Of a stretch of DNA of 64,000 nt, positions 36,656-49,331 are shown piece after piece. How positions within the stretch are numbered: the stretch's first letter is position 1; each line of letters opens with the position of its first letter. Origin of the DNA: Bog-473 sp963743785 (GTDB lineage: Bacteria; Actinomycetota; Acidimicrobiia; Acidimicrobiales; RAAP-2); the NCBI GenBank assembly GCA_963743785.1, contig CAVURD010000013.1:1-64000 (forward strand), read 5' to 3'. The notes under the pieces were generated by a model, which worked only from the letters and a program-made list of their open reading frames with translations, did not search any database and had not been told where the DNA came from. Position numbers and translations under genes: made by a program.

Positions 36656-39600
36656 CTAACAGATGGTGCCGACGATCACCCCGGTGCCGGCGTGACCCGG
36701 ATTGCCGGCGTAGCCGGGATTGGTCTTGACAATCACGATGTGCAGGATGTTCCCACTCTCGGTCGAGCCCGACTGGCTGACCTGGCTCGACACGATCACT
36801 TCCATCTCGCTCGGGATGGTCGACGGCGGATGTGAGCTGTTCCCCGGGTCGCTCGTCCAGGTGGTCCCACAGGTGAGGGCGCCGACATAGTCGACGTACC
36901 CCTTCATGGAGGCCGGCCCATTGTTGACGCCGCTGAAGGTGTTGTCCTTCCACCACTGCGCACCCCAGAAGTCCGCTGCGTTCCCGATGGTCGGCGTCCC
37001 CGCCGACACGTCGCCGATCACGAAGGCACCGACCGAGGGCGGAGCTGCCAGGGTGGCATTGGACGAGGCACTGGCCGGTTCGTAATAGGCGTCACCGGCG
37101 AACACGGCGGTGATCGGGATCGAGCCCGAGCACCCCGAGGTCGTCTGGTTCACCGATCCGATGATGCAACTCACCGAACCGGCGGCGTTGGTCGTGCCGG
37201 TGCAGCTCTGCCCGGCCGATCCCGTTCCAGGGTCAAGGTGACGGTCTTGTTCGGCAGGGGCTTGCCGTAGGTCGTGAGGATGCCCGACAGCGTGGCGGGC
37301 TGACCGTTGACGACCACGGTCGCTCCGGTGTAGACGAGGGCCGTTTGAGCCAGGGTCACCACGAAGGTGTTCGAGCCGCTGCTGGCAAAGAGCACGGGGG
37401 ACCTGGTCGTGTCCCCGGCGAAGGTGCCGGTCAACGGGTAGGTCCCGGCGGGCTCACTCGGTGTGATCGAGCACGAGGCCGTGCCGGTGCTGTTGGTGAT
37501 GCCCGTGCAGGTCTCGTTCCCGTCGAGCGTGAGCGTGACCGGCTCACCGACGATGGCGGCCGACGTGTTGGCGTTGGTCAGCAACGCCGACACGGTCGTG
37601 GGCTGTCCATACGGCCCGGTGGCGGCGTTGACCTTCAGCTTGGTGGCGACACCCACGATCAAGGTGGACGAAGCGCTCGACGGCAGGTAGTACGCCGTCC
37701 CCGCGAAACTCGCGGTGACGGGCACGGAGCCGTTCGCCTGGGTGACCGAGGCAATGGTGCAGCTGGCCGAGCCGGCGGCATTGGTCGTCCCACTGCAGGT
37801 CTGCGCCGTGCTGCCGGATCCCAAGGTCAGAACCTCGGTCTTCCCGGCCAGAGGCGTGCCGTTGGTGGTCAGCGTGGCCGACAGCGTGGCCGGCTGGCCG
37901 CTCACGGCCGTCGTGGCCCCGGTGTAGACCGTGACGGTCGGGTCCGGGGTGACCACGAAGGTGTTGGACCCGCTGCTGCCCGACAGGTGCGGGGACACCG
38001 TGGTGTCGCCGCCGAAGGTGCCGGTCAGCGGGTAGGACCCTGGGGTTTCACTTGGCGTCACGTAGCACGATGCCGCCCCGCTCGTGTTGGTGGTCCCGGT
38101 GCAGGTCTCGGCCCCATTGAGCTTGAAGGTCACCGGCTCGTTGGCGATGGGTGCCGTCGTGGTCGAGTTGGTCAGCACGCCCGAGACCTGCGTGGCGACG
38201 TTGTACTGACCGGTGGCCGGGTTGACCTTGAGCGTGGTCGGGATCGGCGGCGGCGGGCTGACCGTGACGCTCGAGGAGGCGCTCGAGGGCAGGTAGTAGC
38301 TGTCGCCGGCGAAGGTGGCGGTCACGGGAATCGAGCCCGACCGACTGGTTCACCGAGGCGATGGCGCAGCTGGCCGAACCGACGGCATTGGTCGTGCCGG
38401 TGCAGCTCTGGGCGGTGCTTCCCGACCCGAGGGTCAAGGTGACGGTCTTGTTCGGCAAGGGCGTGCCGAAGGCGGTCAGGACGCCGGACACCGTGATCGG
38501 CGAACCATTGTTGGCCGTCGTGGCCCCGGTGTAGACGAGGACGGTCGGGTCGGGAGTGACCACGAAGGTGTTCGAGCCGCTGCTGGCCAACAGGGCGGGG
38601 GACACCGTCGTGTCGCCGGCGAAGGTGCCGGTCAAGGGGTAGCGTCCCCAGGCCTCGGTCGGGGTGACCGAGCACGAGGCCGTGCCGGTGCTGTTGGTGA
38701 TGCCCGTGCAGGTCTCGCTGCCGTTGAGCTCAACGTCACCGGCTCACTGGCGATGGCGGCCGACGTGGCCGAGTTGGTCAGCACACCCGACACCGCCGTG
38801 GCGACGTTGTACTCACCGGTGGCCGAGTTGACCTTGAGCGTGGTCGGGATCGGCGGCGGCGGGCTGACCGTCACACTCGAGGCGGCACTCGAGGCCAGGT
38901 AGTAGGAGTCGCCGGCGAAGCTGGCCGTGACCGGGACCGATCCGACGGTCTGGTTCACCGATGCGATGACACAGCTGGCCGAGCCAGCGGCGTTGGTCGT
39001 CCCCGTGCAGGTCTGGGCGGTGCCTCCCGAGCCGAGGGTCAAGGTGACGGTCTTGCCCGGCAGGGCGTTGCCAAGGCCGTGAGGACGCCGGACAAGGTGG
39101 CGGCCGAACCATTGGTGGCCGTCGTGGCCCCGGTGTAGACGGTGACCGTCGGGTCCGGGGTGACCACGAAGGTGTTGGGCCGCTGCTGGCCAGACAGGTT
39201 CGGGGAGACCGTGGTGTCGCCGCCGAAGGTGCCGGTCAACGGGTAGGACCCCGGGCCTCACCCGGCGTCACCTAGCACGATGCCGCCCCGCTGGTGTTGG
39301 TGGTGCCGGTGCAGGTCTCGGCCCCATTGAGCTTGAAGGTCACCGGCTCGTTGGCGATCGGCGCAGTCGTGGTCGAGTTGGTCAGCACGCCCGAGACCTG
39401 CGTGGCGACGTTGTACTGACCGGTGGCCGGGTTGACCTTGAGCGTGGTCGGGATCGGCGGCGGCGGGCTGACCGTCACGCTCGAGGAGCCGCTCGAGGGC
39501 AGGTAGTAGCTGTCCCCGGCGAAGGTGTCGGTCACGGGGACCGAGCCGACCGTCTGGTTGACCGAGGCGATGGCACAGCTGGCCGATCCGACGGCATTGG

Positions 39601-42600
39601 TCGTGCCGGTGCAGCTCTGGGCGGTGCCGCCCGACCCGAGGGTCAAGGTGACGGTCTTGTTCGGAGGGCGTGCCGAAGGCGGTCAGGACGCCGGACACCG
39701 TGATCGGCGAACCGTTGTTGGCCGTCGTGGCCCCGGTGTAGGTGAGGACGGTCGGATCGGGGGTGACCACGAAGGTGTTGGAGCCGCTGCTGGCCAACAG
39801 GTCGGGGGACACCGTCGTGTCGCCGGCGAAGGTGCCGGTCAGGGGGTAGGTCCCCGGGCCTCGCCCGGGGTGACCGAGCACGAGGCCATGCCGGTGCTGT
39901 TGGTGATGGCGGTGCAGGTCTCGGTGCCATTGAGCTTGAAGATCACCGGCTCGCCCGAGATGGCGGCCGACGTGGCCGAGTTGGTCAGCACACCCGACAC
40001 CGTGGTGGCGACGTTGTACTCACCGGTGGCCGGGTTGACCTTGAGCGTGGTCGGGATCGGCGCACCGCTATCCCGACGCTGGACGAGACGGTGGACGCGA
40101 GGTAGTAGGTGTCCCCGGCGAAGCTGGCGGTGACCGGGACCGAGCCGACAGTCTGGTTGACCGAGGCGATGGCACAGCTGGCCGAACCGGAGGCGTTGGT
40201 GGTCCCGGTGCAGCTCTGGGCGGTGCCGCCCGAGCCGAGGGTCAAGGTGACGGTCTTGCCCGGGAGGGCGTGCCGAAGGCGGTGAGCACGCCCGACAGCG
40301 TGGCGGCCGAGCCGTTGGTGGCCGTCGTGGCTCCGGTGTAGGTGATGGCCGTCGGGTCCGGGGTGACCACGAAGGTGCTGGCACCGTTGCTGGACAGCAG
40401 GTGGGGTGAGACCGTGGTGTCGCCGCCGAAGGTGCCGGTCAACGGGTAGGTCCCCGAGGCTTCGCCCGGGGTGACCGAGCACGACGCGGTGCCGGTGCTG
40501 TCGGTGATTCCCGTGCAGGTCTCGGCCCCATTGAGCGTGAGCATGACCGGCTCGCCGGCGATGGGGGCCGACGTGATCGAGTTGGTCAGCACGCCCGACA
40601 CCGCGGTGGCGACGTTGAAGTCCCCGGTCGCCCGCTCCGATTGCAGCGTGGCCGGGGGGCGGCGCCGACGCTGGAGGAGACGGTGGACGGGAGGTAGTAG
40701 TTGTCACCGGCGAAGCTGGCGGTGACCGGGACCGAGCGGACAGTCTGGTTGACGGACATGGAAGCAGCTGGCCGAACCGGAGGCATTGGTGGTGCCGCTA
40801 CAGCTCTGGGCGGAGCCTCCCGACCCGAGTGTCAAGGTGACGGATTTGCCGGGAAGACGGCTTCCGAAGGCGCTCAGCATGCCCGAGAGCGTGGCCGACT
40901 GGCCGTTGATCACCGAGGTGGTTCCGGTGTAGATCATGGCGGTCGGGTCGCGGGTGACGACGAAGGTGCTGGCACCGTTGCTGGAGAGCAGCTGGGAGGA
41001 GCGTCGCGTCCCCGCCGAAGGTGGCGGTCAGCGGGTAGGACCCCGAGGCCTCCCCGGGCGTGACGGAGCACGACGCCGTTCCGGAGCTGTCGGTGATCCC
41101 CGAACAGATCTCGCTTCCGTTGAGGGTGAACGACACCGGCTCGCCGGCAATGGCGGCGGACGTGTACGAGTTGGTGAGGACAGCCGAGACCGCCGTGGCG
41201 AATCGTAGTCCCCGGTGGCCGGGTTGACCGTCAGTGTGGTCGGGATGGCGGCAGGCGCAACCACGGTGACGCTGGACGTGATGGTAGAGGGGCTGTAGAG
41301 CTGTCCCCGGCGAAGCTGGCGGTGACCGGGTCGAGCCGACACTCTGGTTGACCGAGGCGATGGTGCAGCTGGCCGAACCGGAGGCGTCGGTGGTCCCCGA
41401 GCAACTCTGGGCGGAGCCGCCCGACCCGAGGGTCAGGGTGACGGTCTTGCCGGGAAGCGGGCTGCCGAAGGCGCTGAGCACGCCCGAGAGCGTGGCCGGC
41501 TGGCCGATCGTGGCCGTGGTGGCTCCGGTGTAGGTGATGGCGGTGGGATCGGGGGTGACCACGAAGGTGCTGGCACCGCTGCTGGACAGCAAGGTGGGGG
41601 AGACCGTCGTGTCCCCGGCGAAGGTGCCGGTCAGCGGGTAGCTCCCCGACGCCTCCCCGGGGTGACCGAGCACGACGCCACCCCGGCGCTGTTGGTGATG
41701 GCGGTGCAGGTCTCGGTTCCATTGAGCTCAGGGCCACCGGCTCGCCCGAGATCGGGGCCGACGTGAGCGAGTTGGTCAGCACGCCCGACACCGTGGTGGC
41801 GACGTTGTAGTCCCCGGTCGCCGCGTTGACGGCCAGTGTGGTCGGCACCGGGGGCGGCGGGCTGACCGTCACGCTGGAGGCGACGGTCGAGGGGAGGTAG
41901 TAGGTGTCACCGGCGAAGCTGGCGGTGACCGGGACCGAGCCGACACTCTGGTTGACCGAGGCGATGGAGCAGCTGGCCGAACCGGAGGCATTGGTCGTGC
42001 CGGTACAGCTCTGGGCCGAGCTGCCAGACCCGAGGGTCAGGGTGACGGACTTGTCGGCAAGCGGTTGCCGAAGGCGGTCAGGACGCCGGACAAGGTGGCC
42101 GACTGGCCGTTGGTCGCCGTCGTGGCTCCGGTGTAGGTGATGGCGGTCGGGTCGGGGGTGACCACGAAGGTGTTGGCGCCGTTGCTGGAGAGGAGACTGG
42201 GAATGAGCGTCGTGTCCCCGCCGAAGGTGGCGGTCAGCGGGTAGGACCCCTAGGCCTCGCCCGGGGTGACGAAGCAGCTCGCCGTTCCGGTGCTGTCGGT
42301 GATCCCGGTACAGGTCTCGCTGCCGTTGAGCGTGAAGGTCACCGGCTCGCTGGCGATCGGTGGAGCGTGTTCGAGTTCGTCAGCACTCCCGAGACCGCCG
42401 TGGCGACGTTGTAGTCCCCGGTGGCCGGGTTGACCGTCAACGTCGTCGGGATGGCGGGGGCGCAACCACGGTGACGGTGGAGGAGTCGCTGGCCGGGAGG
42501 TAGTAGGTGTCCCCGGCGAAGCTGGCGGTGACCGGCTCGTGCCGACAGTCTGGTTGACCGAGGCGATGGTGCAGCTGGCCGAACCGGTGGCGTCGGTGGT

Positions 42601-45220
42601 GCCCGAGCAACTCTGGGCGGAGCCGCCCGACCCGAGGGACAGGGTGACGGTCTTGCCGGGAAGCGGGTTGCCGAAGGCGGTCAGGACGCCCGAGAGCGTG
42701 GCCGGCTGGCCGTCGTGGCCGTCGTGGCTCCGGTGTAGGTGATGGCGGTGGGATCGGGGGTGACCACGAAGGTGTTGGCACCGCTGCTGCACAGCAAGAC
42801 GGGGGAAAGCGTCGTGTCCCCGGCGAAGGTGCCGGTCAGCGGGTAGCTCCCCGAGGCTTCACCCGGGGTGACCGAGCACGAGGCTATCCCGGTGCTGTCG
42901 GTCATGGCGGTGCAGGCCTCGGTTCCATTGAGCGTGAAGACGACCGGCTCGTCCGAGATCGGGGCCGACGTGCTCGAGTTGGTGAGCACGCCCGACACCG
43001 TGGTGGCGACGTTGTAGTCCCCGGTGGCCGAGTTGACCGTCAGCGTGGTCGGCACAGGTGGCGATGGGCTCACCGTCACGCTGGAGGTGACGGTGGACGG
43101 GAGGTAGTAGGTGTCACCGGCGAAGCTGGCGGTGACCGGGACCGTGCCGACAGTCTGGCTCACCGAGGCGATGGAGCAGCTGGCCGAACCGGAGGCATTG
43201 GTCGTGCCCGTACAGCTCTGGGCGGAGCCGCCCGACCCGAGGGTCAAGGTGACGGACTTGCCTGGCAGCGCGTTGCCGAAGGCCGTCAGGACGCCGGACA
43301 AGGTGGCCGGCTGGCCGTTGGTCGCCGTCGTGGTCCGGTGTAGGTGATCGCGGTCGGGTCGGGGGTGACCACGAAGGTGCTGGCGCCGTTGCTGGAGAGG
43401 AGGGCGGTGATGCAGCAGCGTCCCCGCCGAAGGTGGCGGTCAGCGGATAGGAACCCGATGCCTCGCCGGGCGTGACGAAGCAGCTCGCCGTTCCGGTGCT
43501 GTCGGTGATCCCGGTGCAGGTCTCGCTGCCGTTGAGCATGAAGGTCACCGGCTCATTGGCGATGGCGGCGGACGTGTTCGAGTTCGTCAAGATCCCCGAC
43601 ACCGACGTGGCGACGTTGTAGTCGCCGGTGGCCGCAATGACCTTGAGCTTCGTGTCGGTATCGACCGACGCCGTCGAGGAATTGCTCGACGCCTGGTAGA
43701 AGTCGTCCCCGGCGAAGCTGGCCGTGACCGGCACGTTGCCGACCGTCTGGCTGACCGAGGCGATGCTGCAGCTGGCCGAGCCGGCGGCGTCGGTCGTCCC
43801 GCTACAGCTCTGGACGGAGCCGCCCGATCCGAGGGTGAGCAGCAGGGCCTTTCCGGGCAGCGGCGATCCGAAGCTGGTGAGCACCCCTGAGAGCGTCGCC
43901 GGCTGGCCATTGGTTGTCGCCGTCGTCCCTGTGTAGGTGGTGACGGTCGGGTCCCTGGTCACCACGAAGGTGTTGGAGCCATTGCTGGCCAGGAGAGTGG
44001 GGGACTGCGTCGTGTCCCCGGCGAAGGTGCCGGTCAGCGGGTAGGTGCCCGATGCTTCCGCGGGTGTGACCGAGCACGACGCCGTCCCGGTGCTGTCGGT
44101 CGTCCCCGTGCATGTCTCGCTGCCGTTGAGCGAGAAGGTGACCGGCTCGTTGGCAATCGGAGCCGACGTGTTCGTGTTGGTCAGCACGCCCGACACAGTC
44201 GTGGCGACGTTGTAGTCACTTGTAGCCGGGTTGACCGTCAGCGTGGTCGGCGCATCGGTGGGCGAGCCTCCGGGCTTGGTGGCCGCCAGAATCTGGTCAG
44301 CGATGGTGAGGCCGAAGAGTGCGCCAGAACCGGTGGCAATGGTCTGAAGTATGTGGCCCGTCGCGATGTCGATACGCCAGATGTCGCCAGAGATGGCGTC
44401 ACCGGTCCAGAAGGAAGTGCCGTCGGGATCAAGATTTATCGCGAACAGCTGGCCGTCGCAGTTCGGCAGGGCGCTGCACGGGTAGGTCTGGATCACGTTC
44501 CCGGAGGCGTCGAGATGGAGGACGGCGTTGGAATCGGCCACCAGGACCGAGCCGTCGGAAAGAATGCGCAATTCGAACGCGCTTTGATTCGGGTCAAACG
44601 ACGTGTTGTTGAAATTGGGGAGCTGCGTGTTGGTGCACTTGTTGTAGCGCATGATGTCTGTGCCCTCTGTGGTGTAGTAGAGGGTGCATTGATCACTGGC
44701 CAGGTCGATCCAGTCCACGCCGAAGAGCTCGGTGTTCAGCGGTCCGATGTCGGGCAGACGGATGCCGTTCGGGTCGATTCCGCCACGTAGGGGGTGGTTT
44801 GTTGCCCGACGTAGAGATTGCCGCTGTTGTCGAAGGTCAGGGAGAGCGGATTCGAGAGACCGCTGGCGAACAGTGGCAGGAGGTTTCCGAGCTGTCGTAC
44901 TCGCTGATCTCTCCGTTCGTGTCATCGGTGACATAGAAGTTGTTGTGGGAGTCAAAGGCGCCGCCCGCGGTGAAGGCTTCACCGGTCCCATCGTTGAGCG
45001 TATTGATCAGGTTTCCCGATGCCGCGTCATAGACGTTGACGTTGCTGTTGCCGACCGAGGCGTAGACGTTTCCTGATTGGGTCAGCGTCGTGGTCGCGTG
45101 GGCAGTCCCGGCTCCTATCAGTCCCAAGGCCGAGATCCCGATGCACATCGACATGACCGCCGCCACAGCGTGACGCCACGTGTCCCAGCGCCGCCGTCTG
45201 TGTGAATCAGGCTTGGCCAT
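36656..45220 (-). CDS. Giant secreted protein: propeller-like domain, 24 Ig-like domains, C-terminal domain (multiply frameshifted)
   Basis: About 2,850 residues. ATG 45220 has GGAGGC upstream. Residues 1-42 form a signal peptide (basic RRRRWDTWRH, hydrophobic core, cleavage near TAHA/TTT). Up to ~44250 is a beta-propeller-like region with NHL-type strands (GNVYASVGNSNVNVYD, GTSFWTGDAISGDIWRID). Then come twelve 200-residue units, each of two related Ig-like domains with a conserved Cys pair (CTGxTxxxGxASC). The last ~125 residues are a distinct domain (FWGAQWWKDNTFSGVNNGP, SGNILHIVIVKTNPGY) ending in Cys. No LPXTG or membrane anchor. More than a dozen one-base shifts interrupt it, yet every unit is recognisable. 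Probable surface adhesin or stalk; under a Tad-type regulon motif. Confidence 0.82.
37080..44245 (-). repeat. Twelve tandem 600-bp units encoding paired Ig-like domains
   Basis: The block encoding YPLTGTFAGDTT recurs near 44020, 43420, 42815, 42215, 41610, 41015, 40420, 39820, 39220, 38610, 38010 and 37410, a period of about 600 bp. Each unit has an A domain (VSGVLTNS...EPVTF.LNG.ETC) and a B domain (YTGATTA..G.PATLSGVLT, PGKTVTLTLGSGG). Nucleotide identity between units is high over long runs, indicating recent duplication or homogenisation. Confidence 0.88.
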
Positions 45221-45364
45221 CGGTGCCTCCTGCGGCTTTGGGACTTGGAATGATCGGCCATCCCAGTCGGAGACGCTTCCTGCCGCCTGCTGGCAGCTCC
45301 GGTGATCGACGGAATCTCCCTCCATCACCGACACGACCTAGCAAGAGACGATTCTCCGCATCCA

Positions 45365-45409
45365 GTATGTGTTGACCGCGATGCGCACGTATGGGCCATA
45401 AGGTTCATT
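45365..45409 (-). promoter_or_regulatory. Regulon motif site 7 (weaker) with -10-like hexamer
   Basis: On the minus strand ATGAACC-TTAT-GGCCCAT (45409-45392), 21 bp, then CATACT (45370-45365). One half-site is perfect and the other degenerate. It would drive the Ig-repeat gene with a leader of about 140 nt. Confidence 0.45.
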
Positions 45410-45459
45410 TTCAGAGACCAGGCCGGGAACAACCACCTGGCAACGACCAGCAATGACGT

Positions 45460-47224
45460 TCAGGAATCCCTCTCCCGGGGTGGGCCTTCAGTCGTGAGCA
45501 AGTCTCGACGCGAGTGTGACCCCCGGGGCGGTAGGCGGATCAGGCCCTCATTGCACCAATGACACGGCGTCACAATTGGTCCTGGGTCCGCCACCTGTGC
45601 GCCCGCCACCTCGACGCCGAGTGATTGCAGAACGGGACCGAGGATCGGTGGCAACGTCGTGTTGAGGAGCGTGCTCACCAGGACCGGCAGGCCCCCGGCC
45701 TGGGAACCAAAGCTGATGGTCGGGGTCGAAGTGGCCACATTGACGGGATTGGCCCCAGCAGTGGCCGGTGACGGTGGAACAATGAGCGGGCCGAACTGGA
45801 CCAGACGAGAAGGCGAGACGCCGTTCAGCGTCAGGGTGGCGATCTGGCTGTTGTTCAGCGTGACCGAGTTCGGACCTGACGCCGTGGTGCCGACGCTGAT
45901 GCTGGCCTTATACAAGGAGTTTAATTGGCACGTGACCGTGCTGAGGGTCGCCGTGCCGGTTGCCGTGGCAATTGGGATGTTGAGGAGTTCATTGCCGAGC
46001 AGGGGAACCGGCACGGTCAGGGCTAGGGTGGCGGCAACCTGGCCCGTGGACGCCGTCGTGCCGACAGGCCCATAGGCGACGACAGGGGAATAAATGGCAG
46101 AAGCCGAGAGGTAGAGCATCGCTGGTACAGGGAGTCCCAGGTTCGTGAGGCCGAGCGCGGTGGTGACGTCGAGACCGGCCGCACCGTTGGCCAGCTCGGC
46201 TTCCGTGGTCAGTGTCTGCAGGACATTGATGTTGGTAGAAAGCGCTACTTGGGAGAGTTGTGATCCGCACGTGGAACCGTCGATCGAGACGATGTTGCAG
46301 AGCTGCAGCGACGTCGAAGACAGTGGGCCAGCGGACAGAACGAACGGCCTCAGGACCGACGTGCGGCACAGGGGTACGGAGTCGGTGTGTTCCCGCATGT
46401 CAGCAACGCAGCCTGCGACGAGACGGCGCCATTCAAGAAGGAGTCCCACTCGCCGCGCTGAGCGTCGTGCTCATGACATTGGTCGGAGTCAATATTCCCC
46501 CCGAGGCGGTTATCAGCTGCTGCACGCTCACGAAGGTATTGGCTAACCCCATACCCACCGCGGTCAGATTGGCCGACACTCCTAGCTTCCCGAGGAGCAC
46601 CCCCAGCACGCTCATCTGTGGTGACGGAGTCGCGATCGAGGCGAAATAGCTGCCAATCGAGAATGCCGCTTCGGGTGTGCGGCCGCCACGGCCGTTCGGC
46701 TGAGGGTCGAAGTACCATGACTGAAGAGGCGAGCGAGATTCGACGTTGCGGTCACCTGTACGGCATTGCACGGAAGGTTGCCGGATGGGGGGGTTACCTT
46801 TACAATGGGCGCCCGATTCCGGGGTGAACGTCGGACTCGTCCACAGGCCTTCGGTCACACTGAGGTTGGCCCCGGAGCCGTTGTTGGTAGCGGCGTGGTC
46901 CGCCTCGACGACAAGGTTGCTCGTCGAGCTGGGAAGAGTAAGCGTTTCTTGAGCGGCGATATAGCGCGCCGAGTCGAGGGCGGCGTCGTCGGCCACCAGC
47001 TGGAGCGATCGATTCGTGACAAACGTTCGTCCGAGATCAACGGCCATGCCAGAGGCGGCAATCAGCGCCGTCATGGAGATGGCAACGAGAATGAGAGTGG
47101 CGCCTCGCTGATGGTTGTAGGAGTTTCTCGAGTGGCGGGTGAAGGGATTCAAGAGCGACGCCCTGCACGGGTCGCCGAGACCGGCGAGAGGCGGCCGGTA
47201 TCGTCGCCTTTTCGATGACAGCAT
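45460..47224 (-). CDS. TadG-like pilus-assembly protein, frameshifted
   Basis: About 585 residues. ATG 47224 is chosen (MLSSKRRRYRPP). Near residue 40 the segment HQRGATLILVAISMTALIAASGMAVDLGRTF is the N-terminal membrane helix of TadE/TadG-like proteins (landmarks QRGATLILVAIS and GMAVDLGR), followed by LQLVADDAALDSARY, the usual pseudopilin-like continuation. The rest is a Ser/Thr/Ala/Leu-rich extracytoplasmic region. Frame changes occur near 46440 and near 46370 before reading on in a third frame (LSSTSLQLCNIVSIDGSTC) to 45460. TadG proteins are minor components of the Flp pilus machine at the envelope. Confidence 0.75.
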
Positions 47225-47318
47225 GAGACTGACCCTTTGATCGGTCCCACGATGGACGACCTCCTCGATTTCCCTTGCGGAGCGATGTCGATGGTCCGCT
47301 CTCAACTGCCCGACATAA

Positions 47319-47365
47319 ATAGTGGTCTGCGGAGGCTTCGAAGGTATATAGGCAGAACGGCCCAT
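47319..47365 (-). promoter_or_regulatory. Regulon motif site 3 with -10-like hexamer
   Basis: On the minus strand ATGGGCC-GTTC-TGCCTAT (47365-47348), 23 bp, then CACTAT (47324-47319). Predicted leader to the TadG-like ATG about 88 nt. Confidence 0.6.
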
Positions 47366-47455
47366 TTGCCCCAGGTACGGGACCTATTCAGGTGATGCGA
47401 CGTCGCCTGGGCCTCGGCCCGGGGGACCTCGTCCAACGTTGTTACATTGGCCGTG

Positions 47456-48249
47456 ATGCGACTGACCTCATGGAACGTGAACGGCATACGTGCCGTGTCC
47501 GCAAGGAGCTGTTCGATCCGTTTGTCCGGCGCTCGACCCCGACGTGATCTGCCTGCAGGAGACGAAGGCCAGCGGGCCAATGGGTGCACGACCTGCCCGA
47601 GTACACCGAGTTCTGGAATTCGGCCGAGAAGAAGGGCGATTCGGGCACCGCGATATTCAGCAAGCCTGTGCCCCTCGAGGTGACGTATGGGCTGCCCGAG
47701 ACGCTGATCAGTAAGCACCAGGTGATCGGGGACGCGTTCGGTAATCCGAATGTCGAAGGCCGGGTCCTCACGGCCGAGTTCGATCGGTTCTTCTTGGTCA
47801 CGGTCTACACCCCGAACACCAAAGACGACCTGGGACGGCTGGCGCTACGCCACCGGCAGTGGGATCCGGCGTTCCTCGACTACGTGAAAGGGCTCGAAGC
47901 GAAGAAGCCGGTCGCCTTCTGCGGCGATCTCAACGTGGCCCACACACCAGATGACCTCGCCAATCCGAAATCCAATGCGGGCAAGAAGGGGTTCACCGAC
48001 GAGGAGCGGGAAGGATTTCAGAACTACCTCGACGCCGGGTTCGTCGACACCTTCCGGTTGTTCCACCAGGGAAATGGCCACTATTCGTGGTGGTCGAACT
48101 TCTCCAAGGCCCGCGAGCGCAACATGGGTTGGCGCATCGACTACTTCCTGGTGTCGGCAGACCTGAAGGACAGGGTGGTCGCGGCCGACATACACGCCGA
48201 CATCATGGGGAGCGACCACTGCCCCGTCAGTCTCACGCTCGATATCTGA
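47456..48249 (+). CDS. xth: Exodeoxyribonuclease III / AP endonuclease, frameshifted near the 5' end
   Basis: About 262 residues of the EEP nuclease family. MRLTSWNVNGIRAV (from ATG 47456) carries the N-terminal Asn; then DPDVICLQETKA, with the metal-binding Glu, lies in a second frame, and the rest from HDLPEYTEF in a third. GDLNVAHTPDD (catalytic Asp/Asn), MGWRIDYFLVS and SDHCPVSL (catalytic Asp-His) are all present. At least two one-base shifts occur in 47500-47590. Acts in base excision repair on abasic sites. Convergent with the next gene. Confidence 0.86.
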
Positions 48250-48274
48250 CGGGCGGCGGTGCGCCACCCTCGAC

Positions 48275-49276
48275 TCACCAGCCGCGCAGGTCGACCGGCC
48301 AGCTCTCGACCACCTCGTCAGCATCGACGAGGTGGAGCTGGCGATGGTAGGCCACGGTCGGATCGACATGGGCCGGGATGACCTGGACACGGTCACCCAC
48401 CCGGACCGGGTGGTCCGGAGCGAACGTCAGGTGCTCATCGGAGCAGAACCAGACCTGGCCATCCTCGATCGAGGGGTTCCCATGGTCCATCCCGAGGGCC
48501 TTGAGCCCGCAGTCGGCCACGGCCCAGGAAGCCGAGACCGAGATCACGGTGGCCAGGACCGAGAGGGCCTGGACGAACGGCAGATCGAGCTTGCCGTAGG
48601 CGGTGTCCATGAGCGCGTAGGAGCCCGCCTGGATCTCCGTCGCCCAATGGTTGATGTCGTAGGTGCCGGTCCCCCCGGCGGAGACGAGCTCGCCACCGAC
48701 GTCCTGGTGGGCCTGGCGCAGGAGCTCCATGGCCGGTGCCAGCATTTCTATCCGCTTCGCCCGATCCTCCAATCCGACGATGTGGCCCTCGTACCCCATC
48801 ACCCCGCGGACCGAGAGCCCCGCCGCGGGCCACCTCGGCCAGCCGACCGGCATCCTGTGGTGAGCACCCGCATCGGGGCAGTCCGACGTTGACGTCGATC
48901 AGGACCTCGGGCACCCCGCCGCCGTGCCGCGGCGATCGTCGCTTCGGAGTCCACGGCCAGGGTCACCCTCGACCCGGCGCGCACCAGGGCACCCAGCCGG
49001 GTGGCGTCGGCCACCTCATTGGCCAGGAGCAGGTCGTCCCCCAGACCCGCCCCGCCATGCCTTCCATCTCGGCGATGGTGGCGCAGGTGAACGCCGAATG
49101 CCCCTGCCGCTTGGCGGGCCGCCAGCGCGGTGCACTTGTGCGCCTTGACATGAGGGCGCAGGCGATGGCCGGGCAGGGCGCTCGCCATGGCGTTCAGGTT
49201 GTGCGTGAGCAGGTCATTTGGACGACCAGGCCGGCGTGGTCAGCTGTCCTGTCCTCACGCTCGGCAGCGTATCCAT
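48275..49276 (-). CDS. D-threonine aldolase / D-serine dehydratase-like PLP enzyme, multiply frameshifted
   Basis: About 333 residues. From ATG 49276 (MDTLPSVRTGQLTTPA) the alanine-racemase-like barrel begins; HRLRPHVKAHKCTALA has the PLP-binding Lys (PHVKAHK), GLGDDLLLANEVAD and GVMGYEGH follow, and the C-terminal beta domain contains WAVADCGLKALGMDHG and FCSDEHLTF with the Zn-type Cys/His region of the DSD1 family, ending at 48275. At least four frame changes are needed between 48830 and 49240. It would cleave D-3-hydroxyamino acids or dehydrate D-serine; choice not decidable. Confidence 0.8.
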
Positions 49277-49331
49277 CGAGTGGAGCACCGAGCCCGGGGC
49301 GGACGAGGTAGAGGGAGTACCGTCGGCGATC

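Noticed and set aside
37080..44245. Tandem repeat block considered as a CRISPR array or satellite
   Set aside because: The 600-bp period, codon-phase conservation and Ig-like translation show that it is coding.
45302..45562. Small plus-strand frame between the Ig-repeat and TadG-like genes
   Set aside because: No ribosome-binding site or similarity, and it covers the predicted promoter of the Ig-repeat gene.
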